A stretch of 64,000 nt of DNA from Azonexus hydrophilus (GCF_001956855.1 NZ_MTHD01000001.1:310001-374000); one strand, 5' to 3'; positions 35,017 through 44,776 are shown, numbered from the stretch's first letter. Made by a program: numbers and translations. The notes: generated by a model not told the origin, from the letters alone.

Positions 35017-35394
35017 CTACTGGCGGCCTACCTGGCCAAGCCGTCGCCGATCGCGCTTGGTCGGGCGGCCGTGGATCTCGGCAGCCGGTTCGTTGGTGCA
35101 CTTGCGCCGCATCTGTTCCGCCTCGCGCGCGGCGATGCTGTCCGGCGTTTCTTCGTAGAGCTGCCGCGCCTCGCTAGCCGGGCCACGTTTTTCCGACAGA
35201 CCGAGAACGATCACTTGCCAGCGTGTTTCGCCGTTGAAGATGTCGAGCCGGTCGCCAGGCTTGACGTCGCGTGCCGGTTTGGTCGGCGCGCCGTTGAGTC
35301 TGGCCTTGCCGCCACTGACGGCGTCGGTGGCCAGGCTGCGCGTCTTGAAGAAACGCGCGGCCCACAGCCATTTGTCGATGCGGACGCCGCTCAC
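35017..35394 (-). CDS. hslR: S4-domain RNA-binding heat-shock protein 15 homologue
   Basis: 125 residues. MSGVRIDKWLWAARFFKTRSLA is the standard S4-domain start of Hsp15, which binds the 50S subunit carrying stalled nascent chains and recycles it. The C-terminus is strongly basic (RPTKRDRRRLGQ). GTG start at 35394 overlaps the lysA stop, so it is the last gene of lptM-lysA-hslR. Shorter than E. coli Hsp15 by only a few residues. Confidence 0.9.
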   Translation of the reverse strand: MSGVRIDKWLWAARFFKTRSLATDAVSGGKARLNGAPTKPARDVKPGDRLDIFNGETRWQVIVLGLSEKRGPASEARQLYEETPDSIAAREAEQMRRKCTNEPAAEIHGRPTKRDRRRLGQVGRQ

Positions 35395-36653
35395 TGCGGC
35401 AGGACGGATTCGCCGGCGTAAAGCTGTTCAACCGTCTCGCGCTGACGGATGACGTGAACCTGCCCGCCATCGACCATGACTTCGACGGCACGCGGGCGGG
35501 TGTTGTAGTTCGACGCCATCGCCATGCCATAGGCGCCGGCCGACATTACCGCCAGCAGATCACCCGCTTGCAGGTTGAGCGGACGGGCCTGGCCGAGGAA
35601 GTCGCCGGTTTCGCAGACCGGGCCGACGACGTCGTAATCGCGCGTCGCGCCTGCGCGCGGTACGACCGGGTCGATGTCGTGCCAGGCTTCGTACAGCGCT
35701 GGCCGCATCAGGTCGTTCATGGCCGCATCGATGATGGCGAAATCCTTGGCTTCACCATGCTTGAGGAATTCGACGCGGGTCAGCAGCAGGCCGGCATTGC
35801 CGACCAGGCGGCGGCCCGGTTCGAGCACGACCTGCAGGCCACGGCCCTGCAACTTGTCGAGCAGCGGATTGAGATAGGAAGCGACGGTTGGCTGGACCTG
35901 GTCGGCCTTGTACTTGATGCCGAGGCCGCCACCAAGATCCAGGTGGTGAATGTGAATGCCTTCTGCGGTCAACTGGTCAATCAGCACCAGAATGCGGTCA
36001 AGCGCCTCGACGAACGGCGACGGATCGAGCAGTTGCGAGCCGATGTGGCAGTCGATGCCGGCAATGGCGATGTTCGGCAGCGCGGCGGCGCGACGGTAGA
36101 GTGCCAGCGCGTCGTCGTAGGCGACGCCGAACTTGGCTTCCTTCAGGCCGGTCGAAATATACGGGTGCGTCTTCGGGTCGACGTTCGGATTGACGCGCAG
36201 GCTGATCGGGGCTTTCTTGCCGCTGCGACCAGCCACCTCATTGAGGCGCTCAAGTTCCGGGATCGATTCGATATTGAAACAGAAAATGCCGACATCAAGG
36301 GCCTGCTGCATTTCTGCAGCCGTCTTGCCAACGCCTGAAAAGACCACTTTTTTTGGATCGGCACCGGCAGCCAGCACACGCTTCAGTTCGCCACCGGAAA
36401 CGATGTCGAAACCGGCGCCGAGGCGGGCAAACAGGTTCAGGATCGCCAGGTTGGAATTGGCCTTGACCGCATAGCAGACCAGTGCATCAGTACCGGCTGG
36501 ATGGGCGCCGAGGACATCCTGGAACTCGCGCAGTGATTCGGTCAGCGCTGACCGCGAATAAACATAGGCCGGGGTGCCGAATTGTTCGGCAATTGCCGGC
36601 AGGGCAACGGATTCGGCGTGCAGGACGCCGTCGTTCAGGGCAAAGTGGGTCAT
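35391..36653 (-). CDS. lysA: Diaminopimelate decarboxylase
   Basis: 420 residues. The PLP lysine is in CYAVKANSNLAIL near residue 63. GFDIVSGGEL, HIGSQLLD, DLGGGLGIKY (phosphate-binding glycine loop) and the C-terminal CETGDFLGQ (active-site Cys of the partner subunit) follow. It makes L-lysine from meso-diaminopimelate, the last step after dapF. The start overlaps lptM (ATGA) and the stop overlaps hslR. Confidence 0.96.
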   Translation of the reverse strand: MTHFALNDGVLHAESVALPAIAEQFGTPAYVYSRSALTESLREFQDVLGAHPAGTDALVCYAVKANSNLAILNLFARLGAGFDIVSGGELKRVLAAGADPKKVVFSGVGKTAAEMQQALDVGIFCFNIESIPELERLNEVAGRSGKKAPISLRVNPNVDPKTHPYISTGLKEAKFGVAYDDALALYRRAAALPNIAIAGIDCHIGSQLLDPSPFVEALDRILVLIDQLTAEGIHIHHLDLGGGLGIKYKADQVQPTVASYLNPLLDKLQGRGLQVVLEPGRRLVGNAGLLLTRVEFLKHGEAKDFAIIDAAMNDLMRPALYEAWHDIDPVVPRAGATRDYDVVGPVCETGDFLGQARPLNLQAGDLLAVMSAGAYGMAMASNYNTRPRAVEVMVDGGQVHVIRQRETVEQLYAGESVLPQ

Positions 36654-36796
36654 TGGGTATTGCTGCGTTGAGCCGTGCTAACATCCCCGGCACCGGCAGA
36701 TGCCGGCTTGCCGGCTTGTGGCGGCAATTCGAGCGGGCCTTTCATGCCACAGGCGGCAAGGCTCAGGATGATCAGTACGGCTGCGATTCTGGACAT
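36650..36796 (-). CDS. lptM: LptM-like small lipoprotein
   Basis: 48 residues from ATG 36796. Signal MSRIAAVLIILSLAAC ends in a lipobox, immediately followed by GMKGPLELPP, the conserved start of mature LptM/YifL. LptM binds the LptD-LptE LPS translocon and helps its disulfide maturation. It overlaps lysA by 4 bases, an arrangement (lptM-lysA-dap) known widely in proteobacteria. Too short for default ORF cut-offs, but the motif is clear. Confidence 0.88.
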   Translation of the reverse strand: MSRIAAVLIILSLAACGMKGPLELPPQAGKPASAGAGDVSTAQRSNTQ

Positions 36797-36838
36797 GATT
36801 CGGGTCGCGGTCTGCGGAATTCGGGATGGTAGCACACG

Positions 36839-37156
36839 ATGGATGACAGCGAATTCAATACCCTGGCCGACCAGACACTGAGCCGGATCGATGCCGCCCT
36901 TGAGGCCTGTACGGCCGATATCGACTTCGAACTGGCAGCAGGCGGTGTACTGGAAATCGAGTTTTCCGACGGCAGCAAGATCATCGTCAATCGTCACGGC
37001 GTCGCCAGGGAAATCTGGGTCGCTGCGCGTGCCGGCGGCTTCCACTTCCGCCGGGATGGTGAAGTGTGGCGTGATACCCGGGACGGTGCGGAACTGATGG
37101 AAAAACTGTCGAGACTTGCCAGCCAGCAGGCCGGCGAGTCCATCGTCCTTGCCTGA
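36839..37156 (+). CDS. cyaY: Frataxin-like iron donor CyaY
   Basis: 105 residues, full length. The acidic first helix (MDDSEFNTLADQTLSRIDAALE) and the beta-sheet FSDGSKIIVNRHGVAREIWVAARAGGFHF are diagnostic. It binds iron and regulates Fe-S cluster assembly by IscS. It is divergent from lptM-lysA, with 42 bases between starts. Its stop TGA abuts the convergent mrcA stop, giving a TGATCA palindrome with no intergenic base. Confidence 0.93.
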   Translation: MDDSEFNTLADQTLSRIDAALEACTADIDFELAAGGVLEIEFSDGSKIIVNRHGVAREIWVAARAGGFHFRRDGEVWRDTRDGAELMEKLSRLASQQAGESIVLA

Positions 37157-39517
37157 TCAGTTGCCGCCGGTCAGGTGACGTAACTCGGCTGGCCAGCCGT
37201 TGGGGGGGGCAGCCGTGCCGCCTTGTTGTCCCGGTGACGGGGACGTTGCCGGTGGGATGGTGTCCGGGATTTGCGGCGGCGTCCTGGGCAGGTTCTCGGT
37301 ATAGATGAAACTGCCGCCTTCTCCTGCTGCGTCGGTGACGGTGCTGAGTCCTGACGGAGCGGCCGGAACCTGGTGCGGAACATTTTTCAGGGCAGTAGCC
37401 ATGTAGCCGATCCAGACTGGCAGCGCAGCAACGCCACCGGTTTCCCGGCTACCGAGCTTTTTCGGCTGATCAAAGCCAACCCACGCACATCCGGCAACTG
37501 TCATCTGATAGCCGCAGAACCAGGCGTCTACATACTCGTTGGTCGTTCCGGTCTTGCCTGCCAGGTCACGTCGTTTCAATTGGGCGGAAGCGCGGCCGGC
37601 CGTGCCGTAGATGGTGACGTCGCGCATCATTGAATCCATCAGGAAAGCATTGCGCGGATCGATCGCACGGTTGGCCTCATCGCCGGCTTGGGGTGCATTG
37701 GCCATGGCTACAACCTGATTCTTTTCATCGCGGATTTCCCGAACCACATATGGGGTGATGCGATAGCCACCGTTGGCAAAGATCGCATAGCCGGCAACCA
37801 TCTGCCATGGAGTAACCGAGCCGGCACCCAGTGCCATCGTCAGATAGGGCGGGTGCTTGGCGGCATCGAAACCGAAGCGGCTGACATAGTCCTGGGCATA
37901 TTGGGGGCCGATCGCCTGCAGCAGCCGGATGGAAACCATGTTTTTCGACTTGGCGAGGGCAGTCCGCATGCTCATCGGGCCATCGTACTTGCCATCATAG
38001 TTCTTGGGTTGCCATGCTTGGGACCCAGTTTCTCCCGCCGAAATGACAAGGGGTTCATCCTCGATCATGCTGCCCGGGTGAAACCCCTTTTCCAGCGCCG
38101 CCGAATAAATGAACGGCTTGAAGCTCGAGCCTGGCTGGCGCCATGCCTGGGTGACATGGTTGAATTTGTTGCGGTTGAAGTCGAAGCCGCCGACCAGCGC
38201 GCGAATGGCACCGTCGCTCGGGTCGACCGCGACAAAGGCTGATTCCACTTCCGGCAACTGACTGATCTGCCATTTGCCGTTGCCATCCTTCTGGACGCGG
38301 ATGATCGCGCCTCGTTTGATGCGTTTGTTCGGTGGGGCCTGCTCTTCCAGCATGCGGGCGGCAAATTTGATGGCGTCGCCGCTCAAAATGGCTGTTTCTC
38401 CTCCCTTGATGTAGGCCTGTACCTGCTTTTTGTCAGCCTGCATGACGAGCGCCGGGAGGAGATCGCCTGCATCGTTGACGTCCTGAAGCATGACGTCGAT
38501 GGTCTCGTCATGCTCCGAGGTGATGTTCTTCATGTCGAGGTAGGATTCCGCCCCGCGATAGCCATTGCGCCGGTCGTAATCGAGCACTCCCTTGCGCAGT
38601 GAGCGATAGGCTGCTTCCTGGTCGGCCTTGATCAGGGTTGTGTAGACCTTCATGCCCCGGGTGTAGACGTCTTCAGGGAAGCTTTCGGCCGCAATCTGGC
38701 GGGCCATTTCTGCTGCGAATTCGGCGTTGACCGCATATTCGGAAAGCTCGCGCTTGATAACAAGCGGTTCCTTGAGCGCCTGTTCGTGCTGCTCGTCGGA
38801 AATGAAAGACAGTTCGTGCATCCGGCGCAGGACATATTGCTGCCGGATTTTTGCCCGGCGCGGATTGGCGACCGGATTGTAGGCTGACGGCGCTTTGGGA
38901 AGGCCGGCCAGCATTGCAGCTTCGGCAATGGATATTTGCTGGAGGGGTTTTCCGAAGTAAATCTGGGCCGCAGCGCCGAAGCCATAGGCGCGCTGTCCGA
39001 GGAATATCTGGTTGATATACAACTCAAGAATCTGGTTTTTGCTCAGATTGCTTTCAATTTTGAGTGAAAGCAGCGCCTCGTAGAGTTTTCTCGTGTAAGT
39101 TTTTTCGGTGGTCAGGAAAAAATTGCGGGCCACCTGTTGGGTAATTGTCGATGCTCCCTGCTTTTTTCCTCCGCTGAGCAGATTTGAACTGGCTGCACGT
39201 ATGATCCCGGTATAATCAATGCCGATGTGTTGATAGAAACGATCATCTTCAGCAGCCAGGATCGCTTGTTTCATGATTTCCGGAACGTCATTGATGGCTA
39301 CAACAGCCCGTCGTTCTTCGCCGAATTCTCCGATCAGGTGGCCGTCTGCTGTGTAAACACGCAGCGGGACCTTGGGGCGGTAGTCGGTCAGTACTTCGAG
39401 CGACGGAAGGTTGGGGTATGCCAAAGCGACCACAATGGCGATGATTGCCAGTGCGATGGCGATCAATCCGGTCAGGGCGAGGATGGGGTAGGCAAGCAGG
39501 CGAAGCGCAGAGGGCAT
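37157..39517 (-). CDS. mrcA: Penicillin-binding protein 1A
   Basis: 786 residues. One N-terminal membrane helix (about 8-35), then the GT51 glycosyltransferase (catalytic Glu in AAEDDRFYQHIGID near 90; GGSTITQQ-type block here GASTITQQVARN), an OB-like insertion, and the transpeptidase with SSFK (serine nucleophile), SKN, and KTGT motifs in order. C-terminal tail is Pro/Thr-rich. It polymerises and crosslinks peptidoglycan. A -10-like TATAAT is at 39560-39555. Divergent from pilM, the arrangement usual in beta- and gammaproteobacteria. Confidence 0.95.
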   Translation of the reverse strand: MPSALRLLAYPILALTGLIAIALAIIAIVVALAYPNLPSLEVLTDYRPKVPLRVYTADGHLIGEFGEERRAVVAINDVPEIMKQAILAAEDDRFYQHIGIDYTGIIRAASSNLLSGGKKQGASTITQQVARNFFLTTEKTYTRKLYEALLSLKIESNLSKNQILELYINQIFLGQRAYGFGAAAQIYFGKPLQQISIAEAAMLAGLPKAPSAYNPVANPRRAKIRQQYVLRRMHELSFISDEQHEQALKEPLVIKRELSEYAVNAEFAAEMARQIAAESFPEDVYTRGMKVYTTLIKADQEAAYRSLRKGVLDYDRRNGYRGAESYLDMKNITSEHDETIDVMLQDVNDAGDLLPALVMQADKKQVQAYIKGGETAILSGDAIKFAARMLEEQAPPNKRIKRGAIIRVQKDGNGKWQISQLPEVESAFVAVDPSDGAIRALVGGFDFNRNKFNHVTQAWRQPGSSFKPFIYSAALEKGFHPGSMIEDEPLVISAGETGSQAWQPKNYDGKYDGPMSMRTALAKSKNMVSIRLLQAIGPQYAQDYVSRFGFDAAKHPPYLTMALGAGSVTPWQMVAGYAIFANGGYRITPYVVREIRDEKNQVVAMANAPQAGDEANRAIDPRNAFLMDSMMRDVTIYGTAGRASAQLKRRDLAGKTGTTNEYVDAWFCGYQMTVAGCAWVGFDQPKKLGSRETGGVAALPVWIGYMATALKNVPHQVPAAPSGLSTVTDAAGEGGSFIYTENLPRTPPQIPDTIPPATSPSPGQQGGTAAPPNGWPAELRHLTGGN

Positions 39518-39590
39518 CAGGAGTAACAGTCACGAGTGTGGCAAGCGTGGGCGCATTATACGCTGAGGTCATTGGGGGGTATAAAAGTGC

Positions 39591-39619
39591 TTTACACTAC
39601 CAATGCTTGTTGCTAGCAT
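39591..39619 (+). promoter_or_regulatory. Candidate pilMNOPQ promoter
   Basis: TTTACA (39591-39596), 17 bases, TAGCAT (39614-39619), 62 bases before the pilM GTG. The mrcA -10 candidate faces the other way 35 bases upstream. Confidence 0.45.
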
Positions 39620-39681
39620 CTGAAGTGAATTATTGGTTTTCCGTCTAAGATCGTAATCTGTAAGGACTTTTTGGGGGTCTG

Positions 39682-40767
39682 GTGGGCTTCGATATCTCCG
39701 CTTTGCTAAATCCGAAGGCGCGTCCCTTGCTGGGGCTCGACATCAGTTCATCGGCGGTGAAGCTGGTTGAACTGACTGCCAACGGTAAAGAAGGGTATCG
39801 CGTCGAGCGCTACGCCATAGAGGTGTTGCCCAAAGATGCGGTTTCGGACGGCAATATTGCCAATCTTGAGGCGGTTGTAGAGGTTGTCAGGCGAGCTTGG
39901 AAGCGCCTTGGTACTTCCACTAAGAATGTGGCCATGGCCCTGCCCGCCTCGGCAGTAATTACCAAAAAAATCATCGTGCCGAGTGGCTTGCGTGAGGAAG
40001 AACTGGAGGTGCAGGTTGAAACCGAGGCAAACCAGTACATTCCGTTTTCAATCGATGATGTAAATCTGGATTATCAGGTTCTCGGCCCCGCGCCATCCGT
40101 TCCGGACGAGGTTGAAGTGCTGATTGCAGCCTCCAAGAAGGAGCGCGTCGAAGACCGGGTTGCGGTCGCTGATGCTTCAGGCTTGAAGGCTGTCGTAGTC
40201 GATGTCGAATCTTTTGCCACCTTGTCAGCATTCGAGTTGATTGAGCGTCAGTTGCCCGATGGTGGGAAAAATCAGGTGGTGGCATTGATTGATGCTGGCG
40301 CCAATGTGATGAATCTCACCGTCATGCGTAACGGTCTTCAGGTGTATGCACGGGAGCAAGCGTTTGGGGGCAGCCAGTTGACGCTGGATATTTCCCGCCA
40401 TTACGGCATGACCATCGAAGATGCTGAAGTGGCAAAGCGTGCAGGCAATTTGCCGGAAGGCTACGAGGCAGAATTGCTCAATCCGTTCATGGAGAATCTG
40501 GCTCTTGAGGTTTCCCGTGCGCTACAGTTCTTCTTTACCTCGACCCAGTTCAATCAGGTGGATCACGTCGTCCTTGCCGGTGGGTGTGCTGTCATTCCGG
40601 GGATTGACGAGGTTGTCGCGACAAGAACACAGTTCAATACCCTGATAGCAAACCCGTTTGCCAACATGCTTCTGTCGGATCGAGTAAGGGCGCGTAATCT
40701 GCTGGCTGATTCTTCGTCCTTGATGGTTGCCTGTGGCCTGGCGCTGCGGAGGTTTGACCCAGCATGA
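39682..40767 (+). CDS. pilM: Type IV pilus inner-membrane platform protein PilM
   Basis: 361 residues, actin-like ATPase fold: LLGLDISSSAVKLVEL (phosphate 1), ALIDAGANVMNLTVM (phosphate 2), and VVLAGGCAVIPGIDEVV (adenosine loop). Near the start, GFDISALLNPKARP is the usual cytoplasmic lead-in. PilM binds the N-terminus of PilN at the cytoplasmic face. GTG start. The first of five genes joined by 4-base overlaps. Confidence 0.95.
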   Translation: MGFDISALLNPKARPLLGLDISSSAVKLVELTANGKEGYRVERYAIEVLPKDAVSDGNIANLEAVVEVVRRAWKRLGTSTKNVAMALPASAVITKKIIVPSGLREEELEVQVETEANQYIPFSIDDVNLDYQVLGPAPSVPDEVEVLIAASKKERVEDRVAVADASGLKAVVVDVESFATLSAFELIERQLPDGGKNQVVALIDAGANVMNLTVMRNGLQVYAREQAFGGSQLTLDISRHYGMTIEDAEVAKRAGNLPEGYEAELLNPFMENLALEVSRALQFFFTSTQFNQVDHVVLAGGCAVIPGIDEVVATRTQFNTLIANPFANMLLSDRVRARNLLADSSSLMVACGLALRRFDPA

Positions 40768-41327
40768 TACGTATCAACCTATTGCCGCACCGTGAAGAGG
40801 CCCGGAAAGCCCGGCGTGAACAGTTTGTCGTTCTGGCAGGTTTGATCGTTTTGTTGGGCGTGGTTGTCATCTTTGCGGTTTATTCGCTAATTGATGCCAG
40901 TATTCAGGGACAAAACGGGAAGAATGCATTTCTGAAGCAGGAAATTGCCGTTCTGGACAAGCAGTTGGATCAGATCAAGCGCCTCAAGGAGCAGACCCAG
41001 GCACTCTTGGCGCGCAAGCAGGTTATCGAGAATCTGCAGCGTGATCGTGGTGAAACCGTTCATCTGTTGAGCGAGATGGTCGGCCAGGTTCCCGAAGGCG
41101 TTTACCTCAAGTCCCTGAAGCAGGATGGGCTGAACATCAATGTCACCGGCTATGCCCAATCGAATGCCCGGGTTTCTGCGCTGATGCGCAATATCGATGG
41201 TTCGCCCTGGCTGGAAAATCCACGTCTCATCGAGACAAAAGCAGTGGTCCTGAACGGGCGTCGGGTCAATGAATTCGGTATGGATTTCACCTTGAGTCGA
41301 ACGGCTACTGAAGGGGCTGAGCAATGA
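40764..41327 (+). CDS. pilN: Type IV pilus assembly protein PilN
   Basis: 187 residues. IRINLLPHREEARKARR at the start is the PilM-binding motif (INLLP). A single membrane helix at about 21-43, then a periplasmic coiled coil (about 50-95) and a ferredoxin-like domain. It pairs with PilO to form the alignment subcomplex. Overlaps pilM and pilO by 4 bases each. Confidence 0.94.
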   Translation: MIRINLLPHREEARKARREQFVVLAGLIVLLGVVVIFAVYSLIDASIQGQNGKNAFLKQEIAVLDKQLDQIKRLKEQTQALLARKQVIENLQRDRGETVHLLSEMVGQVPEGVYLKSLKQDGLNINVTGYAQSNARVSALMRNIDGSPWLENPRLIETKAVVLNGRRVNEFGMDFTLSRTATEGAEQ

Positions 41328-42025
41328 AATCGAAAAAGCTCGGACTGCCATCCACCATGCCCAAAGTAGACATTCAGGCAATCCTTGACGACTTCCGCTA
41401 CATGAACCCGAATGATCCGGGGGCGTGGCCGGTCGTGCCCAAGGTCACAATTCTTGTCGGATTGTTTTTTGCGTTGTTGCTGGCAGGGTGGTGGTTCCTG
41501 TGGAGCGATCAACTGAGCGTGCTTGAGCGCAGTGAGCAGGAGGAACTGACGCTCAAGGATCAGTTCATCGCTAAAAAGCGCCAAGCGGTTAATCTTGATC
41601 TTTATACCCAGCAACTTGCCGAAATTGATCGTTCTTTTGGCGCGTTGCTGAAGCAGTTGCCCAATAAATCCGAGATCGAGGCGCTGTTGATCGAGGTCAA
41701 TCAGGCGGGGCTGGGAAGAGGCTTGCAATTTGAGCTTTTCCGCCCTGGTGCCGAGCAAATCAAGGATTTTTACGCTGAATTGCCGGTCACAGTGAAGATC
41801 AATGGCTCGTATCATGATATCGGTACGTTTGCCGCAGATATTGCCAAGTTGCCCCGTATTGTCACGCTCAATGGGGTTTCCGTTGCGCCGCTCAAGAGTA
41901 GCGAGTTGCTGACCCTCGATGCAACAGTAAAAACATTCCGTTATCTGGACGAAAACGAGATTGCACAGCAGAAAAAACCCGAACCGGATGGCAGTAAAAA
42001 GCCGGTGAAAGGAGCTGCCAAGTGA
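41324..42025 (+). CDS. pilO: Type IV pilus assembly protein PilO
   Basis: 233 residues. A cytoplasmic lead (about 1-45), one membrane helix (VTILVGLFFALLLAGWWFLW), a coiled coil with QLAEIDRSFGALLKQLPNK, and a C-terminal ferredoxin-like domain. It dimerises with PilN and contacts PilP. The C-terminal tail is Lys/Pro-rich. The gene order and overlaps leave little doubt. Confidence 0.94.
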   Translation: MKSKKLGLPSTMPKVDIQAILDDFRYMNPNDPGAWPVVPKVTILVGLFFALLLAGWWFLWSDQLSVLERSEQEELTLKDQFIAKKRQAVNLDLYTQQLAEIDRSFGALLKQLPNKSEIEALLIEVNQAGLGRGLQFELFRPGAEQIKDFYAELPVTVKINGSYHDIGTFAADIAKLPRIVTLNGVSVAPLKSSELLTLDATVKTFRYLDENEIAQQKKPEPDGSKKPVKGAAK

Positions 42026-42567
42026 AACACGTTGCGCTTGTAAGCTTGTGCCTGGCGCTTGTTGCGTGCTCGGGTGGAGAGCATGAAGATCTGCGCCAAT
42101 GGATGGAAGACAATACCAAGGATCTGCGCGGCAGGATCACCCCTCTTCCTGAGGTCAAGCCGTATGAGCCGGTTCCTTATGAAGTCGAGGCACAGGTTGA
42201 TCCTTTCCGGGCCAGCAAGATAGAGCCGGACTCGAAGTTTCGTCAGGGGGCTGGCAAGGGGGGGCAGTTTCAGCCGGATTTCGAGGCACGTGAGGTTCGT
42301 AACAGCGTGCTTGAAAAATATCCGCTGGAGTCGCTTTCAATGATTGGGCGACTGGTCATGAACAATCGTCCGATTGCGGTGATCAAGTATGAAGATAATG
42401 TCAGGCAGGTAAAGGTTGGCGATTATCTCGGGCTGGATTTTGGCATGGTGACCGAAATCGGCGAAAACGAACTGAAATTGCGAGAATTGATTCAGGATTC
42501 TGCGGGGGACTGGAGCGAGCGTCAGAGCTCGTTGTACCTGCAGACCACGGAGGGGAGCGGTAAATGA
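42022..42567 (+). CDS. pilP: Type IV pilus lipoprotein PilP
   Basis: 181 residues. The signal ends in the lipobox LVACS (Cys near 14), so it is anchored to the inner membrane. The disordered linker (about 35-75) precedes the beta-sandwich domain SLSMIGRLVMNNRPIAVIKYEDNVRQVKVGDYLG. It bridges PilNO to the PilQ secretin across the periplasm. Overlaps pilO and pilQ. Confidence 0.94.
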   Translation: MKHVALVSLCLALVACSGGEHEDLRQWMEDNTKDLRGRITPLPEVKPYEPVPYEVEAQVDPFRASKIEPDSKFRQGAGKGGQFQPDFEAREVRNSVLEKYPLESLSMIGRLVMNNRPIAVIKYEDNVRQVKVGDYLGLDFGMVTEIGENELKLRELIQDSAGDWSERQSSLYLQTTEGSGK

Positions 42568-44729
42568 AATTGTTCAACTACGCAGCTGTCGTTGCGGCAA
42601 CCTGTATTGCAATGATATCTCCTCTGAAAGCGGAGACGGTCCCGGCAAATGCCATCGAAGCGGTGAATGTTGCTCAGCAGGGTAATGAAATTGCCGTGAA
42701 GATAGACATGCGTGAAGCCTTGGGTGCGCCTCCCGCTGGCTTTGCAGTAGCAAATCCTGCAAAAATTGCTTTTGATTTTCCGTTGACCGCAAATGCGCTG
42801 GGGAAAACCACTCAGGTCCTTAACGAGGGTGATTTGCGCAGTCTGAATGTTGTTCAGGTGGCTGACAGGACGCGCTTGGTGCTGAACCTTGTACGAAACA
42901 TGAATTACCGTACCCGGATTGAAGGCAAGGCGCTTTACGTAACGCTCTCGCCGATCGAGCGCTTGACTGATGCTGTGGCCGAAAGATCGGTCCGCTTTGC
43001 CGAGGAAAGTCTGGTTGGTGCCAAGCATACTGTCCGGGATGTGATGTTTCGTCGTGGTAAGGACGGAGAGGGACGGGTCGTCGTCGAGCTTGGCGATTCG
43101 GGAACCGGAATCGATATCCGCAAGCAGGGCTCCAATCTGATTGTTGATTTCATGAAAACGGGTATTCCGGAACATCTGCGCAGGAAGCTCGATGTGACTG
43201 ATTTCGCTACGCCGGTTCTGGGGGTTGAAACCCGGGCGATGGGTGAAAACGTTCGCATGACCATTTCCCCGAAGGGCCTTTGGGAACACAACGCTTATCA
43301 GACTGACAACCAGTTTGTAGTTGAAGTAAAGAAAATAGTCGAAGACCCGAACAAGCTTGTCCAGGGTAGCAAGATTGGCTATCAGGGTCCGCGGGTCAGC
43401 ATCAACTACCAGAATGGTGATGTTCGGGCGCTGCTGCGTCTGATGGCCGAAGAGCTTGGATTGAATGCAGTGATCAGCGAAACGGTGACGGGCACGACGA
43501 CGCTGGTGCTGAAGGATGTGCCGGCAGACCAGGTAGTTGACATCATCTTCCAGCAAAAAGGCCTTGATATGCGGAAGAATGGCAACATCATCATGATCGC
43601 GCCGCGTGATGAAATTGCGACCCGAGAAAAGCTGGAATTCGAATCGAAGCAGCAAATCAACGAGCTCGAGCCGCTGCAGATGGAGCAGTTTGTCCTGAAT
43701 TACCAGCGAGCCGTCGATGTGGCGCGGCTCCTGTCGGGGGCTTCTTCTGACGGTTCGGCAGGGGCTGCAGGTGCGGGCGCTGCTGGAGCGGGCCCTACGA
43801 CTACGCAGCAAATCCTGAGCAAGCGCGGTAATGCGGTTGCTGATCCGCAGTCAAACATCCTGTTTGTGAACGACATTCCGTCCAAGCTTGAAGAAATCCG
43901 GTCATTTATCAAGACAATTGATATTGGTGCAAGGCAGGTTTTGATTGAAGCGCGGGTTGTTGAAGCCAGTGACGACTTCAATAAATCCATTGGTGTCAAG
44001 CTGGGATTTGCCAATAATAAAAAATTCATAAATGGCAGTGGTAGCGGAATAGGAGTTTCGGGCGGCGCAGTCAATGTCACGGGAAATACGACCGACGGAT
44101 TTACTGCAACCCAAACAGGCAATATGGTTGGCGTCAATCTTCCTTCTTTCGAGTCGACTGGTGGGACACTGGCTTTTTCTCTGTTCAATTCCAGTCTCAC
44201 ACGAATTCTCAACATGGAAATTGCGGCCTTGCAGGCGGATGGTTTGGGCAAGTTGATTTCAAGCCCCAGAGTTGTCACTGCCAACAACGTCAAGGCGAAA
44301 ATCGAGGATGGCACAGAGATTCCTTACGTCACCACGTCGAGCAGTGGTGGTGTGGTGACTCAAACGGTGAGTTTCAAGCCGGCCAAGCTCTCGCTGGAAG
44401 CGACCCCGCAAATCACGCCTGAAGGTACTGTCAAGATGGCGCTGGTGGTCAAGAAGGAAGAGGCTGATTGGACGCGGGCTGTTCTGGGTAATCCTCCAAT
44501 CAAGAGTTCAATCGTTGAAACCAACGTGGTGGTTGAAAACGGCGGAACCGTCGTGGTCGGTGGTGTGTATGTGACCAACCAGCAAAGTGCTGTGGAAAAA
44601 GTCCCCTTGCTTGGCGATATTCCGTTCTTTGGCTGGATGTTCAAATACAAGAATGACTTTGGTAATCGCCGGGAGTTGCTGATTTTCATCACGCCGCGGA
44701 TTATTTCCGAAAAATTGCGTCTCGATTGA
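42564..44729 (+). CDS. pilQ: Type IV pilus secretin PilQ
   Basis: 721 residues with a signal peptide (about 1-23). Two AMIN-like domains (about 25-240) bind peptidoglycan, followed by secretin N0/N1 domains (about 275-440). A Gly/Ala-rich loop (SDGSAGAAGAGAAGAGPTT) precedes the secretin core, which ends in VPLLGDIPFFGWMFKYK and LLIFITPRII, the gate and beta-lip signatures. It forms the outer-membrane pore for pili. A strong terminator after the stop separates it from aroK. Confidence 0.96.
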   Translation: MKLFNYAAVVAATCIAMISPLKAETVPANAIEAVNVAQQGNEIAVKIDMREALGAPPAGFAVANPAKIAFDFPLTANALGKTTQVLNEGDLRSLNVVQVADRTRLVLNLVRNMNYRTRIEGKALYVTLSPIERLTDAVAERSVRFAEESLVGAKHTVRDVMFRRGKDGEGRVVVELGDSGTGIDIRKQGSNLIVDFMKTGIPEHLRRKLDVTDFATPVLGVETRAMGENVRMTISPKGLWEHNAYQTDNQFVVEVKKIVEDPNKLVQGSKIGYQGPRVSINYQNGDVRALLRLMAEELGLNAVISETVTGTTTLVLKDVPADQVVDIIFQQKGLDMRKNGNIIMIAPRDEIATREKLEFESKQQINELEPLQMEQFVLNYQRAVDVARLLSGASSDGSAGAAGAGAAGAGPTTTQQILSKRGNAVADPQSNILFVNDIPSKLEEIRSFIKTIDIGARQVLIEARVVEASDDFNKSIGVKLGFANNKKFINGSGSGIGVSGGAVNVTGNTTDGFTATQTGNMVGVNLPSFESTGGTLAFSLFNSSLTRILNMEIAALQADGLGKLISSPRVVTANNVKAKIEDGTEIPYVTTSSSGGVVTQTVSFKPAKLSLEATPQITPEGTVKMALVVKKEEADWTRAVLGNPPIKSSIVETNVVVENGGTVVVGGVYVTNQQSAVEKVPLLGDIPFFGWMFKYKNDFGNRRELLIFITPRIISEKLRLD

Positions 44730-44746
44730 GCGCTGTCTGATAGATG

Positions 44747-44776
44747 AAAAGGGCCGGCAATGCCGGCCCTTTTTTT
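44747..44776 (+). terminator. Terminator of the pil operon
   Basis: AAAAGGGCCGGC pairs with GCCGGCCCTTTT around AAT, followed by further T residues. Confidence 0.92.
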
